From the NCBI RefSeq assembly GCF_963675165.1, contig NC_087386.1, positions 2,668,169 through 2,732,168 of the forward strand: DNA of 64,000 bases, in the 5' to 3' direction. A program made the translations under genes and the position numbers. This stretch comes from Halichondria panicea. Lineage: Eukaryota; Porifera; Demospongiae; Suberitida; Halichondriidae. This document shows positions 17,557-28,033 of the stretch, piece by piece. The notes under the pieces are model-generated. The model had not been told where the DNA came from, searched no databases, and was given only the letters and a program-made list of their open reading frames with translations. How positions within the stretch are numbered: position 1 is the first letter of the stretch; each line of letters begins with the position of its first letter.

Positions 17557-18585
17557 ATGGCAGCCGTGTGGAGCAGTATATCATGGATTCTGGACGTTTA
17601 TATCGCGTTTATTGTATCCTTTGTGGTGACCATAATATTCTTTATCGTCTTTGTAAATGTTTTATCCTGGCTTAGCACTAAAATGTTTATTATGGTGTGG
17701 GTACACAGGTTTCAAGAGTTGAGAATGCGATGGAAGGTTGTCACATGTTTGACTGCAGTTGGAGCATTGATTGTGCCTTTGTTTGTTAAAGTTTACGGTA
17801 TTGCATCTGATGAACCCGTTTTTGTATCAGAAGTCACTGACATTATTCCGTCGTCTATGTTGTTTTATCGGAAGTATACAAACATAGCGTTCAATGTGTA
17901 TGTTCTGAAGTTGCACATCAACAAGTTATTGTTGTACGGATCAATTGTATTATTCATCCCGTTGTTTTTGCTCATGATATTTTTTTTTCTCGACAAGGAG
18001 CAACGAGTCAATCAACAAGTCGATCAAGTCAATCAACAAGTTGACCATGAAGCCTCCCAAATAGACTTACGTCAGAGGTTGTCTATAGCCACACAAGTGC
18101 ACAATTTCCAGCAAAGGGAAATTAATGGATTGAAAACAGAATTGGCACTATTGAACTACAATTTCCAAGAAGCAAAAAAAGCCAAGAGTAAGCAACAACC
18201 GGTAAAGAAGAAACATGTGAAGCCGCCACCTTGTCCCCAATGTTCCAAGTCAGCAAATATTGTTACTGAGGAAAAAAGATATACAGAACTACAAAACAGG
18301 CATACTGAACTGATGAGAAGATATTACAAGCTAGACAATAAGTACAACGAACTTGCTAAGAGGTTACGTGATGAACAGGCTAGCCCTCCTCCCTTACCAG
18401 CATTTAAGCTTGGACTCAAAGGAGACGATGCATTGTGTGTAGTGTGTATGGAGAAGAAGAGACAGTTCATATTAAAGCCTTGTAACCACTACTGTGTGTG
18501 TAACGACTGTAAGAATTCACTTAAGAACAAGTGCCCACTTTGTAGGAAGCACATTCAGAAATATGAGAAGCTATTTGTTTCTTAA
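17557..18585 (+). CDS. Membrane-anchored RING-finger protein (C3HC4), single exon
   Basis: 342 residues. Hydrophobic segments lie near residues 9-40, 50-72 and 125-148, followed by a charged coiled-coil stretch (about 150-280). A C-terminal RING starts at Cys294 with CVVCMEKKRQ, KPCNHYCVCNDC and CPLCRKHI. This is the cIAP/MULAN-style compact RING that acts as an E3 ubiquitin ligase. The tail FVS ends the protein directly after the RING, a common arrangement in dimerising RINGs. Orientation suggests a cytosolic RING on an organelle or plasma membrane; substrates are unknown. It is tandem to the RING-less paralogue and convergent with the next RING gene. Confidence 0.8.
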   Translation: MAAVWSSISWILDVYIAFIVSFVVTIIFFIVFVNVLSWLSTKMFIMVWVHRFQELRMRWKVVTCLTAVGALIVPLFVKVYGIASDEPVFVSEVTDIIPSSMLFYRKYTNIAFNVYVLKLHINKLLLYGSIVLFIPLFLLMIFFFLDKEQRVNQQVDQVNQQVDHEASQIDLRQRLSIATQVHNFQQREINGLKTELALLNYNFQEAKKAKSKQQPVKKKHVKPPPCPQCSKSANIVTEEKRYTELQNRHTELMRRYYKLDNKYNELAKRLRDEQASPPPLPAFKLGLKGDDALCVVCMEKKRQFILKPCNHYCVCNDCKNSLKNKCPLCRKHIQKYEKLFVS

Positions 18586-18907
18586 ATTGTTTTTTGGTAA
18601 TTAATGTTTGGACCGAAATAATTGATTGATTGCAGTTTTGTATAACCCAATCATGTGTACCATCATGTATATATTATATACCTTGTGCAACTTTGCTCGA
18701 TTTTTAATATGGATATATACATGTAATTTCAATTGCTTCAACTTTTTTATTGTGATAATCATGCATATCATTATTACCATTATGTAAAATAATGATACCC
18801 TTATGGAATATTTTGTTCGTTAACAATTAATTTTTTCAACATGTAGCAAATCAAATGAACAGGCTGTAATGCATGTAATGGAATGTGAATGAACAATCTA
18901 TCATTAA

Positions 18908-19894
18908 TTAAACATGATAAATCTTTTCTGAACTTGAAATTCTTTGATTGCAGACGGGACAACAGTGCAGCTTGGGCAAACATGATCTACAGAGACAATA
19001 GTGTTTGCATGGCTTTAGCAGAACCTCGCGCTTCCTCTCGAAGCACACTACACACAAGTACTTATCCTTCTCTTCAGAAAGCTCTGCATTGAGTCTTGAC
19101 AATTCCTCTTTCAGACTAGTATCCACAACGTTTTTAGCAGATGATGATTCTGTTACGTCGGGCCTACTTGAATTGTTTCTATCCGTATCCGACATTCGTC
19201 TTCGCAATCTTCTAGCGACAGTTTCATTAGGGAGTTGTGGGTTAGGTGGGGCTCTAGTAGATCGTGGTGGTGTCTGTCTAGGCTGATTTTCTTGCTTGAT
19301 TAGTCTTACTATTCTTGGGATAAGTAGCTTCAGAAATAAAGAGAAACATGTCACCAGTGCTAAACCAATAGAAATGTAGACAACATTAATCATTAAAGTT
19401 TTCCATAATACCAGAGCATCGTAAAATGAGTTGAATTTCAGATTGTCACCAACTTTTGTGAAAAGTACATAAGCCTTTCCATACCCATCAACTTCTCGAG
19501 CAAATTGAAACATAGCTTTTGTACAGTCAAAAAGCAGCGAAAATGCAATGTTAAGTCCACCGTATACAAAGCTGAACAGTGTGTATACTCCTTCCCAGCC
19601 AATCAAACAAACCAATCGAGAAAAATCTGTGAAATGAGACCAGCCAAAAAGAAACAAACTGAAACACACGTCCAAAGCAGCAACCATTACAGTATATAGA
19701 TGTTCATTGGCAAATATAATCACATTGTAGACTGCAAACACCAGATTAGTAAATACTGAAAGCACCAAAAACTGAGAAATTTTGAGGAGCTGAAGGACTG
19801 TACTGAACAGGAGCTCCAGCGTGGGAACAACTAGTGAGAAGACTTGCTCAGTAATCCACAGGGTGGAGGAGATAGTAGCAAGCACTACATCCAT
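18908..19894 (-). CDS. Membrane-anchored RING-finger protein, single exon
   Basis: 328 residues from the ATG at 19894. About two thirds of the protein is hydrophobic, with several predicted membrane segments (AVYNVIIFANEH, MINVVYISIGLALVTCFSLF). A basic linker rich in Arg and Pro follows, then a RING starting at about Cys281 with CVVCFERKRE, KPCKHYCLCRSC and CPVCNQRI. The RING resembles that of the neighbour at 17557, but the membrane part differs in length. Predicted role is E3 ubiquitin ligase at a membrane. No function is shown by the sequence beyond that. Confidence 0.8.
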   Translation of the reverse strand: MDVVLATISSTLWITEQVFSLVVPTLELLFSTVLQLLKISQFLVLSVFTNLVFAVYNVIIFANEHLYTVMVAALDVCFSLFLFGWSHFTDFSRLVCLIGWEGVYTLFSFVYGGLNIAFSLLFDCTKAMFQFAREVDGYGKAYVLFTKVGDNLKFNSFYDALVLWKTLMINVVYISIGLALVTCFSLFLKLLIPRIVRLIKQENQPRQTPPRSTRAPPNPQLPNETVARRLRRRMSDTDRNNSSRPDVTESSSAKNVVDTSLKEELSRLNAELSEEKDKYLCVVCFERKREVLLKPCKHYCLCRSCLPKLHCCPVCNQRISSSEKIYHV

Positions 19895-20281
19895 ACCTTC
19901 TTGACTTTTAACAGAGAAACTACACTGTACGTACACAGTCTAGTACACGTATAGCACAGTCATATCATAGATTGACCCCAGGCCGATCCGTCTCTAATTG
20001 AACGCTAGGTCAACTTAGTTCTATTAACAAATAATCGGCATAGGACCAGACTCTGTGGGCGTGGCTTGTAGGATCCTGAATCACTGGATCAGTGCGCATG
20101 CGCACATTATGTTGCCGAGTCTTGAGGGGAGTGGAAGGCAATAACATTTTACTACCGGTATAGTGCACCATTGGCAAGTGTGGGTTTTATAGCACCACAT
20201 TATCCACATTGTCAAGAAAACACATTGAGGCGTAATGACATTCTAGCATGACACCAAAAATCAGACAGTTGAAGCAGTTCT

Positions 20282-21065
20282 TCAACTTGTATAAATCCTT
20301 TCTTTATGTTCTATTTTGGACCTGCAAATGGGGCATTCATCCAATTGTCGAACACATTCTTCACACAGAGCAAAATGGCTACAAGGTTTGATCAAAATTT
20401 CTTTTGGGTTGGTGAAACACACAACACAAATGTTGTCTGGAGGAGTTCTGATTCCCGAAGACAGTACAAGCCAGAGTCTATACAGAACAACAGTTATTAT
20501 CATCATGGTTACAAAAGGGTTAGTTACTGCTTGCAGAGGTGAAGGTAGTATCGCAATAAATATTTGTCCCAGTATTATTGCACATATCACTTCTGAGGCC
20601 ACCTGAGATGTGTTGCTCAGTCCAAATCGCTCCGCAATATGATTCCTAGGAAATCCAAACACAAAAGTGAAACTTGCAGTCACAAAAAAAGCCGGAAAAG
20701 CCAGTCTAAAGACAACGTGCGATGAAAAGTCCAGACAATAGATGAACCAAAGAATGACATACTTTAAAGCCACATTGAATAAAGAAAGTAGCACAAACAT
20801 GAGACCAAACACCCATGACAGAGCATAGATGAATAGTAGTATAAGCAACGGAGCAATTGAAGCTTGGAAGAGAAACAGGATTGTGTTGTGTCTTCTAATA
20901 AAAGCTGTGAGAGGACTGTTGTTGCAGTACGCCTTTATATCGTGGACATTTTCTAAACCTGCATGTAGTCAAACTGAATGTATGGCAAAAGTATAATGAA
21001 GGTGTAGTCTAGCCCTCACCTTTATTTCTTAGGTTTCTTAGACTTAGTCTTAGAGACTTGTCCAT
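20282..21065 (-). CDS. Membrane-anchored RING-finger protein, two exons
   Basis: Exons 21065-21020 and 20958-20282 give 240 residues. The first exon is short and basic (MDKSLRLSLRNLRN) and joins in phase at AAAG to the second exon. Four or so hydrophobic segments follow. The C-terminal RING at about Cys193 reads CVVCFTNPKE, KPCSHFALCEEC and CPICRSKI. It is the third intact member of the local RING cluster and the only one with a recognisable intron. The first exon was found by reading upstream for a donor and an ATG; its short length keeps some doubt. Confidence 0.75.
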
Positions 21066-21159
21066 TTATTATAAATAGCCCTGACCACAAGTTGAGAGAT
21101 CTGTACTATACTTGAAAAGTTTCACCACTTCACATTCATATTCAATTCAAGTTTGTATA

Positions 21160-21300
21160 GTCTTGTACTAGTCTCATGAATCAGCCTAGTTCCTTTGGAA
21201 ATGTAGCCTCGATCCCAGGCCGCACTTCCCACTTCACTTAGGGAAAGCCCGGTGAAGGAGGCTATTGGAAAGGCGGCTGATTCATGAGACTAGTCTTGTA
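21160..21300. mobile_element. Small nested inverted-repeat element
   Basis: The outer arms ACTAGTCTCATGAATCAGCC (left) and its reverse complement GGCTGATTCATGAGACTAGT (right) face each other. Between them, TAGCCTCGATCCCAGGCCG at about 21210 is the end sequence of the TAGCCTCGA MITE family. The whole lies between the last RING gene and FPGS. Confidence 0.55.
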
Positions 21301-21391
21301 CATGGACGATCGTTACCAATTTTATTACCATGTGCACATGTACTTGTACTTCTAAATCTACTGTGCCATCCATCTGGCTAGCCATCCGTAC

Positions 21392-24300
21392 ATGTTCTGT
21401 ACAAGATCAAGATTGTTGAAGAAAGTCACTGTCCTGGCCAGAGCTTATGCTAGAAGCAGGATCAGCAGAAAACTAGCTATGTGCTCAGGAGAAAGAGACA
21501 AACAATACAATGTGAGGATTAAAGTGCATAGCTACCTATCCAAGTTTTTTGTTTCCAGGAGGCAGTGGAGACTCTGAATGGTCTACAGACAAATGCATCT
21601 GTTTTAGAGAAGGTAAGTAAGTCTGCAACAGGCCAGAGGAGGTCGCGAGAGCTGCACGAGGTGGTAACTTTTCTGAAACGTATTGGACTGGAAACCTCAA
21701 ACCTGGATCAATTAAACGCCATTCATGTTACGGGAACCAAGGGAAAGGTAGAGTTTTCTAAAAATTACGTTTTGTACGTGGTATAGGCCACCAGTATTAC
21801 TCCTTCCAGTGCTACTGAGACGTAGTTGCTCAGCTTTTGATCTCCCTGCACTGAGCTGTGTTATGTGTATAGGGGTCCGTGTGTGCAATGTCTGAGAGAA
21901 TACTGAGGGCGTATGGTCTGAAGACAGGATTCTACTCGTAAGAGGTTTATGAAGATTTTACCTGCTTTCATTTTTACGAACTCCAGTTCTCCCCACCTGC
22001 GGGAGGTTAGAGAGCGTATCCGCCTCAATGGCCGACCACTGTCCAAGCCACAGTTTGTGGAGAACTTTTGGGAGGTGTACAACAAGCTGAGCAGCTCCAA
22101 GGTGACCAATGCTGTTAGTCTTACTGTATCTCAATGATTATATTTGCTTTGGGTAGCTTTGGGTAAGGTAGTCTGTTGGCAGTATCAAAGTCAATGTTAT
22201 GTCGAATGCCATGTTTGGTCAAATGCCATGTTTGGTCAAATGTTAGCCTTGTTCCCGGCCGAATTTTCTCTATTGTAACGTTAGGTTGAAGATAAATTGG
22301 TCTGAGAACGAGGCTAGTCAACTAACTCTTTGTATACAATATCCAATATCTACATGTACTTGAACATTTGCAGGAGGATTACGGTGGAGTCATGCCTCCT
22401 TACTTCAGGTTTCTCACTGTCATGGCATTTAACGTCTTCCTCAAAGAAAAAGTGAGGACAATGCTAACTGATTGAGGGTACTCATTCTGTGTACAGGTTG
22501 ATGTGGCAGTCATTGAAGTTGGTATTGGTGGAACATTCGACACTACAAATGTTATTCCGTAAGTCTAAGTGGCAAGGCCTTAACTTGCTGTTACAACCTT
22601 GATAAGCTACTGCATGCTTTTTTTACGATTTTTCCTTATATAGATATATGTACTGTACAACAGCATGTATTCAGTAACTAGTAACTCACGCCCATAAACA
22701 CTTACGATTCTGTATTGAAGCCGCCTACTCCACCCCCCAGCAACCCTGTGGTGTGTGGTATAGCCTCGCTGGGTCTAGACCATGTGGAATTGCTCGGGGA
22801 CACACTGGAGAAGATAGCGTGGCAGAAAGGTGGTATCTGTAAGCGTGGACACCCAGCCTTCACCATGCCCCAGGATCCGGGGCCACTGGGAGTGCTGCAG
22901 GAGAGGGCTAAGGAACTAGAGGTGCGAAATGGCCGGGGTGGTTAGGGGTAATCTTCGCTGAACATAGTTAAAACTAGGTGAGGCTCTAAGTTGCTCATAA
23001 TTTATTGAATTTATTGCCTAAAGTGTGCCGCATTCTTTGGAACCCTAATTAAGCACTTCAGTGGACAGTTAATGGGCTGTTGTTAGTATTTTATTGACTA
23101 ATGGACTGGAGTGGTGTATCCATTAAATATGTGTTGGCATTGTAGGCATTGCCACTGGAGGTTGCTCCTGAGTTGGGAGAGTATCCTGGAGAGGAACCAG
23201 GTAAGAGGAGCTGTCATAATGTGTGTGCACTTATCTTCATACGCACTTCCTACACACACATAATTATGTGCCGTACACTCACTCATTTTTCACACATCTT
23301 ACTAAAATGTATTTATATACACATGCATTACCAGCTGTTGTGCACTCCCATGACTTGCCATGACACTCCCACTCAGTGCTGGCCCTTGCTGGAGAGCATC
23401 AGAAGATGAATGCCTCTCTAGCTGCGCAGCTCTGTCGTAGCTGGCTACAGATCAAAGGGATGTGGTCTGACCTTGGTCAAGGTGAGGATAATAACTTTTG
23501 CAAATGTGGTCAATTGCACGTGAAGTGTGTAATCATTGGCTTTTACTGCCCACCCATGATTATTAATATGATTTGCTATGTACAGTTTAATGCTTAGTTA
23601 CGTAGTACTCAGGCTTTGCGTATATATAACATCATTATTTGAATACTCATATTATTTGAACACTCGTACCGTTGTGTTGATTCTGGCAATAAAACTGATC
23701 ATGTGTTTCATAGCACTGTTCCTATGTATTTAGTTTACAAAGGCCGTTGTAGCAATTCAGTAGACCTTCCAGATGTTCTAATATAAATTTCGATAGAACA
23801 ATTATTATTATTTACCATAATTTTTATGCTTGTGATTCTTGTATTGTATTTTTATCTGTACGTACATCACTGTAGATGCTCAGGCTGAGAAGAGGCATCT
23901 CCATGGAGTTCCAGTGGCCCAACCATTTCCACTTACCCCTCAGTTCTATGAAGGTATGCGAAAACTCTTGTTTGGTATGTGATACAATGTAAGTGGCTAA
24001 TTAGCACAAGAGACTGCCAAATGCTTCAGTGCTCGAACTTTAGTACTAGTGGGCTGCGTATCTGAAAATGAGCATCGATTGTGACAACCATTGTTAACTT
24101 TGTTCTTGTCCCTTAAATGGTTACTTTTCTCAGGTCTTCGTGAGGTTAGGTGGCCTGGTAGAAACCAGATCATCAAGAGAGAAAGAGTCACTTACTATGT
24201 AGATGGGGCACACACTCCTAAAAGCATTGAGGTATGTATGCATGTTGAATTATGGTGCTGGCTAGAACTCAACTTCAGAGGTGCAGTTTTGCCACACTGT

Positions 24301-25493
24301 TTGAGAACCTGGTGTGTTTAGATTGACAATCTGATATCTTATAACCTAAATAAGTTGGTGCATACGTCTATTTCCCTGCCCTCACCCTCGGCTTCAATCA
24401 CTAGACTAGTGCAGAGTGGTTCATGGAAGTGTCTGCAAAAGAGGCTGAAGCACTGACGTAAGTACCTGTGAGTGCACTCTTCAATGTTTAGTGTGTTTGT
24501 GCATTCCAGAGAGTCTACGGTGAGAGTGTTGATATTCAACATCACTGGCAAGAGGATCAACAGAACTGACGTGTTCCTACGGCCGTTAGTAGTGAGTTGT
24601 AGCTTTGTTCATTATTTAAGTCACCAATCCGAACTTAAATCCTACGCATACTTCATTAATGAAGGTTTCAAGCTCGGGCATTGTAATGCATAGAGTACTG
24701 TACTGTATTACATGTCGTGTATGAGCCACAACTATGAATTTTGCAAAACGTGTTTAAAAATGCAGTTCCTTTGGATCACAAAAATCCTACACCACTTATA
24801 ATTCTACGGGCCTGTCTTATTTATCTTGTGTGTTGTGGTATTTATGCAGGACTGTGGATTTGACTATGCTCTGTTTGCTCCCAATATCGCTGATGTGGAT
24901 GGAGCTCATTCTGCAGGTGTGTGTGTGTGTGTGTGTGTGTGCGTGCATGTGTGCGTGCGTGCGTGTGTCAGTAATAACATCTGTTCGCACAAACTGCACT
25001 TCTTTCCACTATACTCCCCCACATATTTTCACAAAATTTGTTTTGAAGCTCACCATGCTTATAATTATTCTAAGAACAAGTTTAGAGTGTTCATAATTAT
25101 GTGTACCATACAATTTTGTTTAAACACCCACACACACCAACAGATCAGACAAACTTGACAGTAACTAAGGACACGATGCTAGACTGTGTGAGGATGAATG
25201 AGTCAACATGGAGAAAGCTGGCTACTGAACAATGCGTCAAGAATGGACAATCACATAACCTGGATGACAATACATACCACAATGATCATGTGGCTACTTC
25301 TGACCAATTGAAAACTCGAGTGTTTGCTAGTCTAAGAGAAGCAGTGAACTGGTGTACAGTTGATTGTCATGGAGAATATTACCCGCAAAACCTTAAAGAC
25401 TCGTCTATTCATGTTCAAGTATTAGTAACTGGCAGTTTACATTTAGCAGGAGCTTTTATGAGTGTATTGGACATCAATGTTGATGAAAGTTGA
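21392..25493 (+). CDS. FPGS: Folylpolyglutamate synthase
   Basis: Fifteen exons: 21392-21511, 21559-21747, 21873-21937, 21987-22101, 22374-22451, 22497-22558, 22741-22921, 23146-23200, 23377-23481, 23876-23953, 24134-24231, 24405-24457, 24510-24591, 24850-24916 and 25144-25493, giving 565 residues. The enzyme adds glutamates to folates using ATP, in cytosol and mitochondria. Hallmarks are the P-loop VTGTKGKGS, SPHLREVRERIRLNGRP, VIEVGIGGTFDTTNV, GLDHVELLGDTLEKIAWQKG, YYVDGAHTPKS and the C-terminal VLVTGSLHLAG. The N-terminus (MFCTRSRLLKK) is basic and could be a mitochondrial presequence. Length matches animal FPGS. One alternative donor exists at 22117 in exon 4. I see no disruption. Confidence 0.95.
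24917..24965. repeat. GT-rich microsatellite in FPGS intron 14
   Basis: The sequence directly after the exon 14 donor is a GT repeat with GC interruptions, so the donor GTGTGT is part of the microsatellite. Confidence 0.8.
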
Positions 25494-25698
25494 TTGTATC
25501 ATTATTTTGCGGCCATCATCTGAGACCCACTATTAATATTCTCATTAACACTCTTTACCTATTGAAGTTATGTTCACGCATGTGAAGTGCCAAGGAATTA
25601 TCAGATGCAAAATGCATTCCATAAAAGCATTAGCTGTGTACGTGTAGGGGCGTACTGAAGCTACACACAACGTATAGGTACTCTAAACTTACAGTAGT

Positions 25699-27330
25699 AT
25701 GCAGGCTTTAGCAGCAAAAGCAGCCAAAAAGGCTGTTGAAAAAGAGGTCAAGAACACACTAAAGGATACATTACCAACTAAAGGTCCCAAGGTCCGAGGT
25801 ATTGTTATTATATATACCTGAAAATTGTAGCTAGTACAAATTGACACAATCTAGGTATACAGTTAGTCCTAGCCAGTAGATTAGAAGTAAACTGGTTTTG
25901 TATAATTATGTCCAGGTGGGGAAGGCAAAGCTGGAGGATGTTGCCACAAATGCTGCAAAAGTGTAGGTGGAACAGATCCATGGAGACAGGCAATTTGTTG
26001 GGGTAAGCTTGCCAATATATTCATTAGTCCTAGCAACATAATCGTAAGGTGTGAATCATAATTATGAATTTGTCCACATTGCCAATTAATATTGATGTGT
26101 TTACTCAAGAGTAGATAAAAGTACACTCCATATCTACTCTTGGAACAATTGTTACCGTATTTAGTGGTACCAAGTTGATGTCATGATTCTCCTCCTTTAC
26201 AGTGATGATCTCCCTCATTGTAATCACTGTAATTATGTTCTTTGGCGGAGGATTACTAGGTGAGTTCAATCTCATAGCTGCATGGGACCGTTTACTGACA
26301 AGCCTATTAATCGATATTGTATCGCCATTGTGACGTACTATTAGACTGTATAACAGGCACATATACACAGATGTACATGTGTCAGTGCTTGTTTAGTGTT
26401 TACACTTACCTGGAGAGTTGTATACAAAGGTGCACTTTCTGTTCCACAGCATGAAACTTACACTGACTATACAAATGTGTGTCTATTCCAATATGAGATT
26501 TTGTATAATTATAACCGTCAGTATCACGACCATATTTGATGTTTGCAGTGGGGCCAGCTAAAACAGCCACCGGTAGTCCTTGTGGAGTCACACTAACTAT
26601 ACCTATTTTCAATAAAGACGCCTACATCTGGTTTCTTAAGGTAACTTTTAATTTTTAATCATACAATTTAGCTGTCGAAAGGCTCCGTAGTAAATCTATC
26701 AATTTCTTTGAAATGGCTGTTAGATACCTATCTAATTAAGAGAAGTCCTTAATGTGCACAGTACTCACTGTCAATTCCTGCCATCTAAAATAATTCTGTG
26801 CCTATAAGCTTGTTTATATTTATTTTTATTTATGGAGATTCAATATATGGCTATAACGTCTACACGTATATGAATATCTGTTTGCAATGTGAGCACATGC
26901 ACAAACTCCTTCACCATTTCTACCCTCACACACACACACACAGTCCACAGGCATCCTGGTGTTTGTCATGATATTTGTCTCTTTCATCTACTGCTGCTCT
27001 TTACTCGCTGTCTGCTGTGGAGACTTCCCCAAATCAATTAGAATCTGCGGTATTATCGGATTCTTTATAGCCGGTCTCGGGATCACTGTCTACTCGGCAT
27101 GGGTTGCCATGGGAACGTATTTTGTGATAAAAGTTCACAGCGGAGCCCCGATATGTCGGAATACTATAGTGTATGTTGTGATACTGTATGTGTATCTCGT
27201 TGTACTGTTGCTGGTGGGAGTGGTTGTGGGGTGCTGGAAGTGTAAAGAGATGGTGGGCGGGATAAAATCAAGACGAAAGGGAAAGACAAAGTACCAGAAA
27301 CTACCACAGAAAGATCCGGACAATCCTTAG
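25699..27330 (+). CDS. Unrecognised four-pass membrane protein
   Basis: Five exons, 25699-25798, 25916-26002, 26203-26259, 26549-26640 and 26944-27330, give 240 residues. The N-terminus is an Ala/Lys-rich amphipathic segment (MQALAAKAAKKAVEKEVK). A Cys pair region (GGCCHKCCKS) comes next. Four hydrophobic segments follow: MISLIVITVIMFFGGGLL, LVFVMIFVSFIYCC, GIIGFFIAGLGITVYSAW and VVILYVYLVVLLLVGVVV. A short loop with Cys lies between the first two, and the tail is basic. The layout is tetraspan-like, but I see no CCG tetraspanin motif and do not recognise the family. Spliced length and phases are consistent, which supports a real gene. Confidence 0.6.
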
Positions 27331-27718
27331 TCACTCATTTTGTGTTGTGTACTAGTCAGATTGCAACATGTTCATACTTGTAATTTGATACTGCCACACC
27401 ATCATCATTTTTTCACCGGAATTCACTGCAGTAGCATATGTGTATGTGTACATCTGTGGTCATTTGATACTGTACATTTGCAATGATTCTATCACATTTC
27501 ACATGAATTGTCCCTTAACTACATTATGCTGTGGTGTGTGGGTTTACTGGTAATTTAAAAACCAACATAAAGTAGTACCAGTACTGTACCAGTGTCTAGT
27601 CTAGTGACATGACAAAATTAGGGATTGCATGTACTTGCTTACAATCACAGCGATAGTAACTTACTAACTACTTTACCTATGACAACCATAAAAGTGTGCA
27701 AACATAGTTATTATACAG

Positions 27719-27964
27719 TCAGACGTATCTGTTGAGGGTCGACTCGTACTTCTCTTGTTGCCCGGAAACTGGCTGAGGGAAACCGTTGCTCATAATGAAC
27801 TCCTGTGCATGTACATGGAGGTGGGAGGATGTTTGTAGTAAATGTGTAAATGTTGTACACGCCCACCTAACCACAAAATAAAATCATGCCGACAATCATA
27901 ATTCAATTAAGAGGTCTCAATTACCATAATTATGATACAGGCCAAGGCTAATGAATGTAGAAAG

Positions 27965-28033
<69 letters not shown>

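Noticed and set aside
16784-21065. The RING cluster as an operon-like or defence island
   Set aside because: Genes lie on both strands with separate spacing and there is no trans-splicing signal; only a paralogue cluster is supported.
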